Shown in pieces: positions 46,703-53,346 of a stretch of DNA of 64,000 nucleotides. Positions within the stretch are counted from its first letter, which is position 1, and every line of letters starts with the position of its first letter. Source of the DNA: Crassaminicella thermophila (GTDB lineage: Bacteria; Bacillota; Clostridia; Peptostreptococcales; Thermotaleaceae); the NCBI RefSeq assembly GCF_008152325.1, contig NZ_CP042243.1:1989026-2053025 (forward strand). Reading direction: 5' to 3'. Under the pieces are notes generated by a model. The model was given only the letters and a program-made list of their open reading frames with translations. It was not told the origin of the DNA and did not search any database. The translations under genes were made by a program, and so were the position numbers.

Positions 46703-47559
46703 GCTACTTCACCACCATTGTTAATATACACAACACGATAAGTCTTACTTCTATTTGTTGAAGTAACATATTTAATATCAGTAGGATAATTATTATCCAA
46801 TAACCATTGTTTTACTTTATCAATAACAGTTTTTGTATATTGTGTTGTAGTCCCCATATGTCCATTCTTCTCGAAAGAAACTGTTTCTTTTTCATTATCA
46901 CCTATTTCTATATTTTCTAAAATAGCTTTGATTGCTTGACCATGAGGTTTATTTGTTTTAGAATATATACCTACTACTTTAGCAATGCTTTCGAGATCAA
47001 ATATTTCTTTATCTGCTTTCAATTCTTCTATCGGCAAGTCTATTCCCGCTTTACGATATATCTGCTTAAGTGCTAATGCTTGATATTGTGGCTTTAATCC
47101 TGCTTTGTCCAGTACAGGAAGCATTATCTTTGCTGTTTCATTTAGTGTTGTTAGGCTTTCTATTTCATCAGCCTTATCTCTAAGCATTTCGGGATTAGCA
47201 TTATTAGTGATGTATGCCCCTTCTTTTCTGATAGATGGAAGAACTTCGCTCGTTACCCAATCAGTAAATTCTTCTGCTTCTCGTTTAGGGCTTCTAAAAG
47301 ATAATTTATAGACACCTGCTTCTGTTAAAAAGTTCTCTCCACGATTATTAAGTGGTTCGTCAAAATTTCGGAAGTGCATATCTTGCACATCTGAATTTGT
47401 TAACCTAATTTTGTGCTTTTCGCCATAATTTCTTATAGTGCTTTTAACATCTTCAATCTCTAATACATCTCCAACATCTTGTGCGTGGAAGTAAGCATTA
47501 CTTTCCTTATCTAATACTATTCTTACTTGGTGACCTTTAAATAGTGTCAACTCTTTCAT
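46699..47559 (-). CDS. Phage antirepressor: BRO-N head with KilA-C-type C-terminus (cassette 1)
   Basis: The 286-residue protein has a BRO-N domain (1-105: LFKGHQVRIVLDKESNAYF, FHAQDVGDVLEIEDVKSTI, GENFLTEAGVYKLSFRSPK, WVTSEVLPSIRKEG) and a helical C-terminal domain (about 125-286) shared with the second copy (TAKIMLPVLDKAGLKPQYQ; AKVVGIYSKTNKPHGQAI). Such proteins titrate phage repressors and lift repression during induction. The start at 47559 has GGAGG 7-8 bases upstream, and an opposite-strand RNA unit (47595-47681) fills the gap to the upstream RHH gene. Confidence 0.9.
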   Translation of the reverse strand: MKELTLFKGHQVRIVLDKESNAYFHAQDVGDVLEIEDVKSTIRNYGEKHKIRLTNSDVQDMHFRNFDEPLNNRGENFLTEAGVYKLSFRSPKREAEEFTDWVTSEVLPSIRKEGAYITNNANPEMLRDKADEIESLTTLNETAKIMLPVLDKAGLKPQYQALALKQIYRKAGIDLPIEELKADKEIFDLESIAKVVGIYSKTNKPHGQAIKAILENIEIGDNEKETVSFEKNGHMGTTTQYTKTVIDKVKQWLLDNNYPTDIKYVTSTNRSKTYRVVYINNGGEVA

Positions 47560-47594
47560 TATAACTCCTCCTTTATTTTCCCCTTGGAGTATGC

Positions 47595-47681
47595 TATAAT
47601 GAATATAGCAATGCCCTTTGGGGGTTGTCTTTGTTTTAGGGATTCTGCAAACTTTGGTCGGGGAGCAGAGCCCCTTTTAAT
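47595..47681 (+). ncRNA. Putative antisense RNA unit 1, opposite the antirepressor leader
   Basis: On the + strand a TATAAT (47595-47600) embedded in GCTATA...TATAGC is followed by a short region with CCCTTTGGG and ends in the terminator hairpin GGGG-AGCAGA-GCCCC with TTTT. The transcript, about 75 bases, would be complementary to the whole space between the RHH gene stop (47682) and the antirepressor start (47559). Two equivalents occur at 60839-60930 and 61688-61796. The -35 is weak in this copy. No known Rfam family was recognised. Confidence 0.55.
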
Positions 47682-47834
47682 TTACTCATTTTCTTGCTTT
47701 GAACTTTCTTTGATGCCTAAATCTTTTTTAATCAGTTCTAAAACATAATCTTGTATAGTTTTACCTTCTTCAATAGTTTTGAACTTGATTTTTTTATGCA
47801 CATCATCACTTACTCTAATTGTTAAAGATTTCAG
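47682..47834 (-). CDS. Ribbon-helix-helix-like small protein (cassette 1)
   Basis: The about 50-residue protein KSLTIRVSDDVHKKIKF then TIEEGKTIQDYVLELIKKDLG is an RHH/CopG-like DNA-binding pattern, similar to repressors of toxin genes or plasmid partition. Alignment with the second cassette (TTG start at 61101 after GGAGG) places the start at a CTG codon 8 bases after GGAGG (47834); the ATG at 47858 lies further upstream and has no ribosome site. A non-ATG start is therefore inferred, not shown. It precedes the antirepressor in the same direction. Confidence 0.6.
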   Translation of the reverse strand: MKSLTIRVSDDVHKKIKFKTIEEGKTIQDYVLELIKKDLGIKESSKQENE

Positions 47835-47919
47835 GTTTACCACCTCCTTTATTGACATATTACCATATTTACTTATTGACGTCAATACTATTTTGCCTAA
47901 AGTCATAAAAAATATACAT

Positions 47920-48016
47920 AAAAAAAAGACTACCTAAAAGTAGTCCATTCTGCAAGAATTACATATTCATCTTTCATACCATTATTTTACTCCACCACTA
48001 AATTAGAAGAACCATA
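47920..48016 (-). repeat. Remnant of the ORF6N gene 3' end plus terminator (cassette 1)
   Basis: This block matches 61188-61277 at about 85% identity. It holds the last eight codons of the ORF6N gene (GSSNLVVE) and the following hairpin (GACTAC...GTAGTC) with a run of U on the minus strand. The rest of the ORF6N gene is missing, so this cassette was cut at this point; the breakpoint to host-like sequence is at about 48016. Confidence 0.8.
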
Positions 48017-48265
48017 TTTAGAAAAAGTGAAGTATTTAATTTTTGTGCTGCTCCACTTGGAATCTTTGTATTCCTGTTCGCACTATATTTTTTCGCAGAC
48101 AAAATATTTTTCCCAGTGATTGAAACTTCTTTTAATGCAGCAGGTAAAGCTGTGGTTTTTACTTTTACTAATGCAAAACTAGTTGCCTTTTGGACAGTTG
48201 GTACTGCAGTGTTTATGGGCATAGTTTCTTTTATTATCGCTTACATAAAGCAAAAAAGAACATAA
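48017..48265 (+). pseudogene. 3' fragment of a membrane protein gene (unknown family)
   Basis: An open frame with no start codon continues to a TAA at 48263. The 82 codons give a hydrophobic protein end: GIFVFLFALYFFADKIFF, then SFNAAGKAVVFTFTNAKL, then AFWTVGTAVFMGIVSFIIAYI followed by KQKRT. Two membrane helices and a basic end are clear, but I do not know the family. It abuts the truncated ORF6N remnant, so the upstream part was lost at the same recombination that trimmed the cassette. Confidence 0.6.
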
Positions 48266-48309
48266 AAATTAAAGATGCAAGATTATTTTGTAAAGTAATT
48301 TTAGATATT

Positions 48310-48341
48310 AAAAAGAGCTTTGATTATACCCAAGGCTCTTT
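48310..48341 (-). terminator. Terminator of the ferredoxin gene
   Basis: On the minus strand AAAGAGC pairs with GCTCTTT around a 16-base loop and is followed by TTAATAT-rich DNA, just after the ferredoxin stop codon. Confidence 0.65.
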
Positions 48342-48345
48342 ACAT

Positions 48346-48513
48346 TTATTTTATCACTATAGCTTTTGATGGACATGAAACCACGCAAGAACGACACTTT
48401 ATACATCTAGACATATCTATCGAAACGATATCTTCTTCTATAGCGTTGACAGGACAAATTTCTATGCATTTCTTGCATCCACTACATTTACTTTGTTCTA
48501 CTTTTATAATCAT
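48346..48513 (-). CDS. 2[4Fe-4S] ferredoxin, 55 residues
   Basis: A frame too short for the usual size cut-offs runs from ATG at 48513 (GGGGGGAG upstream) to TAA at 48346. It contains two clostridial ferredoxin motifs: CSGCKKCIEICPVNAI (C10-C20 plus Pro) and CIKCRSCVVSCPSKAI. This is a standard low-potential 2[4Fe-4S] ferredoxin, an electron carrier in fermentation. It sits among accessory genes and may be a relic of the host locus interrupted by the prophage. Confidence 0.92.
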   Translation of the reverse strand: MIIKVEQSKCSGCKKCIEICPVNAIEEDIVSIDMSRCIKCRSCVVSCPSKAIVIK

Positions 48514-48569
48514 AATCTCCCCCCACCTCGTCTTTAGTATATATTATGTATTTGATGTTTAATGTTTTA

Positions 48570-48606
48570 AAATAAAAATAAATAAGAACCCTTTTCCTAT
48601 GGGTTC
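48570..48606 (-). terminator. Terminator of the Panacea/membrane-protein pair
   Basis: On the minus strand GAACCC pairs with GGGTTC and is followed by TTATTTATTTTTATTTT, overlapping the end of the 304-residue gene. Confidence 0.75.
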
Positions 48607-49511
48607 GTGCTATTAAGCTTGAATAATGCTTCATATATATATTTATCATCTGCTTTATATGTAATTTTAACTTTATCTTTTTTAAGATTTTCATCTATGC
48701 ACCGCTGTATTTCTACCTCTGTAACTTTATTATATTGATGATTATTTATAAAATTTGCTATATCAATTAACCTAGCTCCATATTCTATCAATTCTTTATC
48801 GAATAAATTAATTAACTTATCCAATAAAGTACTATCTTTTTCATCGTATAATTTTAATATTCCTAATGAATTTTGCTTCATTAATTCTTTTATTCCTTGT
48901 TCTGTATCTTTTGGTAATATATCATTGAAAAAATCACCGTTTATCCTAACAATCAATGCTCCAAGATCAATATCTCTATCACTATCATACCATTCCTTTA
49001 TTTTCTGCTCAATACAACTTTTCAAGTGTTCTCTTTCAGAGTTAATAACTGATTTTAAAATTTGATTTTTTATGAAATATACCAACGTAAACATATGATT
49101 GTATGTTTTACTATGTTCTTTTTCTACTATACTTTCCTTATTTATTGGGCATCCCATAAACAACAAATACAAAATCAACAAAGAAAATATAGATGTAACT
49201 GCAACTTTTAAATTATCAATGGCATAAGTATGAATTTGTATATAAAATAGAGTAAAAATTAAAGCTGATATCACTATTGCCCAACTAAATAGTTTAAAAC
49301 AATACCCTATATATCTTTTTTTATTAAATATACACTTTTTTCTAATTCCTGGTGGATTTTCATGTTTGCCTTTAGCCAAGCCATTTTGGACTCTTAATTT
49401 TTGCCAATCTTCTCGAATTCCAAAAAAATATAAAAAGCACGTACCAATAATATAATAGCAGAACCAGATACACGCATATTTATTTTGTACAATTAACAAC
49501 TTAAAATTCAT
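48597..49511 (-). CDS. Candidate toxin: three-helix membrane protein paired with a Panacea antitoxin
   Basis: The 304-residue protein has three predicted membrane helices (ACIWFCYYIIGTCFLYFFG at 13-31; CFKLFSWAIVISALIFTLFYI at about 71-91; VAVTSIFSLLILYLLFMGC at about 105-123) followed by a 180-residue charged, helical cytosolic part (MKQNSLGILKLYDEKDS, LDKLINLFDKELIEYG). It overlaps the upstream Panacea gene by 11 bases. Panacea-domain proteins are known as antitoxins for toxins of many kinds, including membrane-disrupting ones, so this protein is the likely toxin. No catalytic motif is seen. It could instead be a membrane effector of a phage-defence pair. Confidence 0.6.
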   Translation of the reverse strand: MNFKLLIVQNKYACIWFCYYIIGTCFLYFFGIREDWQKLRVQNGLAKGKHENPPGIRKKCIFNKKRYIGYCFKLFSWAIVISALIFTLFYIQIHTYAIDNLKVAVTSIFSLLILYLLFMGCPINKESIVEKEHSKTYNHMFTLVYFIKNQILKSVINSEREHLKSCIEQKIKEWYDSDRDIDLGALIVRINGDFFNDILPKDTEQGIKELMKQNSLGILKLYDEKDSTLLDKLINLFDKELIEYGARLIDIANFINNHQYNKVTEVEIQRCIDENLKKDKVKITYKADDKYIYEALFKLNSTNP

Positions 49512-50022
49512 GGAGTTCTATAGCTCTTTCTATGTCTATTTCTTCTTTTAATTCTGTATATAACCATAAATCTTCTTTATGCGAATAATCTGATATTTCT
49601 GCTGCAGTATACATATCAAATTTATCTAATACTTTTTTAAGAATTTCTTTCTCTTTCTCTTCATATGCGCTGTTTTTAAGCTTAATTCCTGGTAAAATTA
49701 CAGTTCCGTAATTTGTACTCTTTAATTTTATTAACTTAGCTTCCGCAAAAAAATCCAAATGATCATCTAAGTTTTCTATTACAGGTCCATGATAATCTTT
49801 AATAAATTTATAGTTTAACAGTATGTCTCCATATTTTTTATAATATAAAAACTGAGCATAAAATAGAAGTTTATTCAACTTAGTTTTATATAATCTTTGT
49901 GTAGTTCTTTGTGCAAAATAAAGAATACACTTAACCAAATTCACTTGATCCCTTAACCTTACATTCCTAATCGGTTCTTTTTGTTGTCTATTATGTTCAT
50001 TCAGATAAATCACCTTACTCAC
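49501..50022 (-). CDS. Panacea-domain (DUF4065-like) antitoxin protein
   Basis: The 173-residue protein matches the Panacea/SocA pattern: LYKTKLNKLLFYAQFLYYKKYG, FIKDYHGPVIENL and KVLDKFDMYTAAEISDYSH. Members were described as hyperpromiscuous antitoxins (SocA-like/PanA). The start is GTG at 50022 with GGAGGGGGG 4-8 bases upstream. It is the first gene of a two-gene unit whose second gene encodes a membrane protein. The LexA box at 50238-50251 lies in the divergent intergenic region, 216 bases upstream. Confidence 0.85.
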   Translation of the reverse strand: MSKVIYLNEHNRQQKEPIRNVRLRDQVNLVKCILYFAQRTTQRLYKTKLNKLLFYAQFLYYKKYGDILLNYKFIKDYHGPVIENLDDHLDFFAEAKLIKLKSTNYGTVILPGIKLKNSAYEEKEKEILKKVLDKFDMYTAAEISDYSHKEDLWLYTELKEEIDIERAIELHEF

Positions 50023-50237
50023 CCTTCCCCCCTCCTTTCATTTCTACATTTTACTATGATATCCTTCTTTTTGCAAAATTTGTCGAGCGATTTTGTTTTA
50101 GTTTAATCCTCCTAGTCATTTCCAAATAATGTTTATTCTATACTTATTTTTTACCCTCATATAATCTATGAAAAACTTGTTCAAAATTAAGATAAAAATT
50201 AATCTTATTAATATTATATCACTAATTCAAATATATA

Positions 50238-50251
50238 CGAACATATGTTTG
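50238..50251 (+). promoter_or_regulatory. LexA (SOS) box CGAACATATGTTTG
   Basis: A complete match to the Gram-positive SOS box CGAACRNRYGTTYG, 44 bases upstream of the LexA-like gene and between it and the Panacea pair. It suggests DNA-damage control or autoregulation by the LexA-like protein. Confidence 0.85.
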
Positions 50252-50294
50252 TTTTTATTTCTAATATATGGTATTATTTTCTTGAGGTGATTCT

Positions 50295-50720
50295 ATGAAT
50301 CGTACTTTAAGTAAAAGACAACAACAAATACTTGATTATATAAGAAAAGAAATAGACGAGAAAGGCTATCCTCCTACTGTTAGAGAAATTTGTGATTCTG
50401 TTGGTTTGAGTTCTTCTTCTACTGTACATGGACATTTAGAAAATCTTGAAAAGAATGGTTATATTAGAAGGGATTCAACTAAGCCAAGATGCATTGAAAT
50501 AGTAGAAAAGGAAAATAACAAACATATCATAGTTCAGGCTTCAAAAGATAATATTGCTCTTGGGATTCTAAAAGGAGATCATATACTTTTGAAAAATGTT
50601 TCTCCTAAAAAAGATGATATTATAGCTGTGCGCATTAATGATAAGATTTCTTTCAGGAAATATACTAGATCGGCTAAGAATATTCTAGGCGTTGTCGAAG
50701 GGGTGTTTAGGAAGTTATAA
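50295..50720 (+). CDS. Short LexA-like repressor lacking the autocleavage site and catalytic Ser
   Basis: The 141-residue protein has an intact LexA winged-helix DNA-binding domain ([30 protein letters not shown], residues 5-60) and a shrunken S24-like part. About 40 residues around the Ala-Gly cleavage site are missing, and the GDSM motif that holds the catalytic serine is replaced by SKDNI, while the [13 protein letters not shown] and [12 protein letters not shown] blocks remain. It therefore can bind SOS boxes but should not self-cleave. ATG at 50295 follows GAGGTGA. It is flanked by a terminator and by two LexA boxes. Confidence 0.85.
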   Translation: MNRTLSKRQQQILDYIRKEIDEKGYPPTVREICDSVGLSSSSTVHGHLENLEKNGYIRRDSTKPRCIEIVEKENNKHIIVQASKDNIALGILKGDHILLKNVSPKKDDIIAVRINDKISFRKYTRSAKNILGVVEGVFRKL

Positions 50721-50724
50721 AGGA

Positions 50725-50748
50725 AGGGCAGGAAATCTTTCCTGCCCT
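50725..50748. terminator. Terminator between the LexA-like gene and the STAS-like gene
   Basis: GGGCAGGAAA pairs with TTTCCTGCCC with a two- to four-base loop, with U-rich flanks, serving converging genes. Confidence 0.8.
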
Positions 50749-50750
50749 GT

Positions 50751-51056
50751 TTAATTGATTGCGTTATTTTTTAAATTTGACCATCTTGATGCCATAACAT
50801 ATTTAACAACACTTGAAATTGTGTCATTCATATTATTAAACTTTATTCTTTTTTTGAAGTTATCTAAGCCTATCTCAAGTAACATTTTTCCAAAAACTTC
50901 GTCTGCGCAAGATTGATTGATTCCTTCAACATTAATAAAGTCAATTACTATATCTTGGTCTTGTTTATTGAATTCAACAATTATTTTTTGTCTAATGTTT
51001 GCTCCCAAATCTCTAGTGCTTAAAACTTTTCCCCATTGATCCATTCTAATCACCAT
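50751..51056 (-). CDS. STAS-like (DUF4325) domain protein
   Basis: The 101-residue protein has the DUF4325/STAS-like pattern ASTRDLG-type start with KQDQDIVIDFINVEGINQSCADEVFGKML (about 32-60), similar to anti-sigma-antagonist folds but without the phosphorylatable serine context of SpoIIAA. ATG at 51056 follows GGAGG by 6 bases. It follows the STAS-ATPase gene by 11 bases, so the two are a pair. Such pairs of HATPase and STAS-like proteins recur in phage and conflict islands; the molecular role is unknown. Confidence 0.75.
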   Translation of the reverse strand: MVIRMDQWGKVLSTRDLGANIRQKIIVEFNKQDQDIVIDFINVEGINQSCADEVFGKMLLEIGLDNFKKRIKFNNMNDTISSVVKYVMASRWSNLKNNAIN

Positions 51057-51067
51057 AAAGCACCTCC

Positions 51068-52021
51068 TTAAATCCAATCAAAATCCTCCGTACTATCCAT
51101 CGGAAATTCCCTATCAAATATATTTTTTACATTTACCTCATTGTCTAATTGAAACTCTAACGCTACTATTGTTCCTGTCCAGCAATCAATATCCATTTGT
51201 AATACATCATTTCCATTTTTTATCAAACATAACCCCTTTCCGGAAATAATTTTCATTCTTCCATAGTTTTCTTTTATAAATTCTGATGAGAAAAATAGTC
51301 CTTCTCCAGTATGGCCTTTTCCATATTTACTTGATATACCTTTTCTTAGTGCATAAAGTATATATTCGTGGTCATAGACTAAGCAATCCCTTTCTGAAGG
51401 GTCTATATTATTGCTGGATTTTAAACTTTTTGGTATGCCAATTCCGCAATCTGCAATACATATTTCAAGCTTTCTTTTATTTCGATAAGTTTGTGCACAT
51501 ATAAAACCGTTAATAGGCGATAATGAATGACGTATTGTATTATCTACTATTTCTCCTATTGAATATGAAACCGCTTCTAATATATTAGAATCTCCTTTTA
51601 TTTGTGATTGAAAAATATGTTTAAAGTGCTCTGCTATTTGTGAATCTTCATTTGGATTCTGCCCTTTTAATTTCTTTTTAAGTTCCATCAATCTATTTGA
51701 ACAGTCATATCTACATTGTGTTATACCTATATCAACACCAAAAAGCGTTGTAAAAAAATCCATTCGTTCAAAGTAAGAATTTACATGTTTAGAAGGTATT
51801 AATTTGTACTCATTTGCTATTTTTATTATGCTGACAATACTTAATCAAACAGGCCAAAAGTGCAAAAATCCAACTGGAGAAATAAATGTTAAATGTTCTA
51901 AGTCAAAAACAAGACTATCATATTTTGTGTAATTATTATTCAACACATTATTATTATCTGCCAAAAAACTATCTAATGTATCAAAATTTAACGCTCCTCG
52001 AACTCTTACAGTTAAATCCAA
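51068..52021 (-). pseudogene. STAS-HATPase fusion protein, frame interrupted at two homopolymer runs
   Basis: TTG at 52021 (GGGGG 7 bases upstream) opens a STAS-type N-terminal domain (LTVRVRGALNFDTLDSFL; VFDLEHLTFISPVGFL). A stop at 51845-51847 breaks the frame, yet a shift by one base after a T-run (+ 51856-51859) restores LACLIKYCQH, and a second shift in an A-run (+ 51820-51824) returns to the frame of KIANEYKLIPSKHVNSYFERM, which joins the ATPase. The ATPase domain contains EAVSYSIGEIVDNTIRHS (N box), DCGIGIPKSL (G1) and GHTGEGLFFSSEF (G2). Two compensating indels therefore hide an intact about 316-residue protein. It lies behind a LexA-box promoter. Confidence 0.75.
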
Positions 52022-52128
52022 AGTTAATCCCCCTTTTTAGTAAAACATTTTTCCTTTTTTGTCAATTAATACTATTTCTACATAATATTTAAACTTTCCT
52101 CTTTTTTACTAAAATAGGGAATACATAC

Positions 52129-52150
52129 ATTATATCAGAACATACGTTCT
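52129..52150 (-). promoter_or_regulatory. LexA-box-containing promoter of the STAS/ATPase pair
   Basis: On the minus strand the SOS-like box GAACGTATGTTC (complement of 52138-52149) is immediately followed by the extended -10 TGATATAAT (TATAAT = complement of 52129-52134). LexA binding would block polymerase. The leader to the TTG start is about 100 bases. Twelve of the 14 SOS consensus positions match. Confidence 0.72.
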
Positions 52151-52308
52151 CGGCAAAGCAATATTATAATTTCAAAAGGGTAGGAGTAATCCTACCTTAT
52201 CAATACATTCTATATCTCCCCATCTATAGCAGCAACTTCATCCTGCTATACACACATTCCCCTAAACACAGCATATACCACTCTCTTATTGCTTTTTCGT
52301 AGGAAATA

Positions 52309-52509
52309 TTAATTAGTTGATTTTTCATATAATTCGTCTAATGTCATGCCAAGATAATCAGCAATTTTTTTCGCAACACCAATTTTCATACTATTAAAAT
52401 TCTTTTTCCCAGATACATAATCTGATATAGTTTGTTGTGGTATCCCTATATCCTTTGATAACCTGTAACCAGAAACATTGTTATCTTCTAATACTTTTTT
52501 AAATGCCAT
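52309..52509 (-). CDS. Small XRE-family repressor
   Basis: The 66-residue protein is a single helix-turn-helix: NNVSGYRLSKDIGIPQQTISDYVSGKKNF then VAKKIADYLGMTLDELY. It is the usual size of a phage or conjugative-element regulator, and has no oligomerisation domain. ATG at 52509 has no strong ribosome site (GGGTGATT). It lies between the STAS-ATPase unit and the type I-like toxin unit, and a GGTAGG/CCTACC hairpin follows at 52181-52200. Confidence 0.8.
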   Translation of the reverse strand: MAFKKVLEDNNVSGYRLSKDIGIPQQTISDYVSGKKNFNSMKIGVAKKIADYLGMTLDELYEKSTN

Positions 52510-52672
52510 TTAATCACCCTATTTCCTTCTTAATAGATCAATTATTAGTAGTGTTATCCCTAGATAGAATAATACATCAAATACTTTATATGGTGTTAAT
52601 AAGTGAAGTGCTTGAATAATCAATAAGCCTACTAGATATTTTTTTTATTCATAGTTTTTATGCTAGATGTGA

Positions 52673-52800
52673 TATAATAGTATTAAGAGTTGGGGCTTTT
52701 TTTAGCCCTGTGATTAGTCGTTTCTATCTCTTTGAAGTGCAACTACTATGGCGATGGTACTTACTACTTCGAAGATGATATGGACGACTTTTTTTCAATT
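52673..52800 (+). ncRNA. Antisense RNA of a type I-like toxin-antitoxin module
   Basis: An extended -10 TGATATAAT (TATAAT at 52673-52678) starts transcription near 52685. The transcript forms AGTCGT/ACGACT and CTTTGAAGT/ACTTCGAAG stems (52714-52795) and ends with TTTTTTT (complementary to the A-run in the toxin reading frame). The RNA of about 115 bases would be antisense to the whole toxin ORF. No -35 is obvious. Confidence 0.6.
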
Positions 52801-52811
52801 TCATCTAGCAT
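52714..52811 (-). pseudogene. Type I-like hydrophobic toxin peptide, frame broken in an A-run
   Basis: The minus strand encodes VVHIIFEVVSTIAIVVA followed by LQRDRND and TAA (52714-52716): a membrane helix with a charged tail, the design of TxpA/Fst-type toxins. The frame has no start because an A-run of seven (52795-52801 region) sits between ATG codons at 52811 (RBS AGGTGAGG) and 52804 and the helix. Eight A would give a 32-residue peptide from the first ATG and six A a 29-residue peptide from the second. The A-run is also the terminator tract of the antisense RNA. Confidence 0.55.
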
Positions 52812-52890
52812 TTCCTCACCTCTCTTTCTTAATTATATTATACCGTATTTTTCGGTATAGTGTCAAGAAATATTTTTCCATTTTTCTCAA

Positions 52891-52919
52891 AAATCAAAAA
52901 ACAGGAGCCTAAGCCCCTG
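52891..52919 (-). terminator. Terminator of the lysis module
   Basis: On the minus strand CAGGGGC pairs with GCTCCTG and is followed by TTTTTTGATTTTT, right after the holin-like stop codon at 52909. Confidence 0.8.
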
Positions 52920-53115
52920 CGTCTTCTTTCTTCTCACTTTTTGGATCATGCTTCGTGAAAAAGAAAGTAGTAATACTGCTGCTACTAGCAATCAAAGCAC
53001 CTAAAATCATTAGTATCATTTTTTCTTGTCTAAAATAGAATAATGCTCCTGAAAGGACAAGAAGCACTATTAAAGCATATACATATTCAAATTTGATTTT
53101 CCTTATAAATTCCAT
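52909..53115 (-). CDS. Small phage holin-like protein
   Basis: The 68-residue protein has two membrane helices (VYALIVLLVLSGALFYF, 12-28; MILMILGALIASSSSITTFFF, 33-53) and a charged tail (HDPKSEKKEDAGA). Size, topology and position between XhlA and the terminator fit a phage holin, which permits the amidase to reach the wall. The specific holin family is not clear. ATG at 53115 follows GGAGGTAAT-type bases. Confidence 0.72.
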   Translation of the reverse strand: MEFIRKIKFEYVYALIVLLVLSGALFYFRQEKMILMILGALIASSSSITTFFFTKHDPKSEKKEDAGA

Positions 53116-53119
53116 AATA

Positions 53120-53338
53120 TTACCTCCCTATGTTTTGTATGTACCAAAAGAAAAAGCCTAGCAATGTAGTACCGCCTAGCATTACTAAAGCTTTAATCCA
53201 GCTTGTTAGATTCTCTAATTTTTCTATCAAGCTTGTAATTTTCTCTCCTGTTTTTGCATTATTTATTTCTAGTTGTTTAATTCTATCAGCATGATTGTTT
53301 AAACGATTTACAATCTCCTCGTGTCTTTCACATACCAT
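53120..53338 (-). CDS. XhlA-like phage hemolysin/lysis accessory protein
   Basis: The 72-residue protein starts with a coiled-coil (EEIVNRLNNHADRIKQLEINN, ITSLIEKLENLTSWIKAL) and ends with a membrane helix (LVMLGGTTLLGFFFWYIQN). This is the layout of XhlA of PBSX-type prophages, which acts with the holin in lysis. It lies four bases upstream of the holin-like gene and eight bases downstream of the amidase gene. Confidence 0.82.
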   Translation of the reverse strand: MVCERHEEIVNRLNNHADRIKQLEINNAKTGEKITSLIEKLENLTSWIKALVMLGGTTLLGFFFWYIQNIGR

Positions 53339-53346
53339 AGCAACAC

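Larger units (their letters stand above)
46503..47229. repeat. Long direct repeat, copy 1 (antirepressor C-terminus plus small ORF)
   Basis: This about 0.73-kb segment is nearly identical to 59760-60493: the only substitutions I see are at isolated positions, plus homopolymer-length differences. It contains the 3' part of the antirepressor gene (from WVTSEVLPSIRKEG on), the overlapping 42-codon ORF and a terminator. Identity ends sharply at the start of the BRO-N domain. A second, weaker homologous block is at 47920-48016 versus 61188-61277. Confidence 0.92.

Noticed and set aside
47998..48222. Minus-strand 74-codon frame
   Set aside because: It is the shadow of the + strand membrane-protein fragment at 48017-48265, whose composition is that of a real membrane protein.
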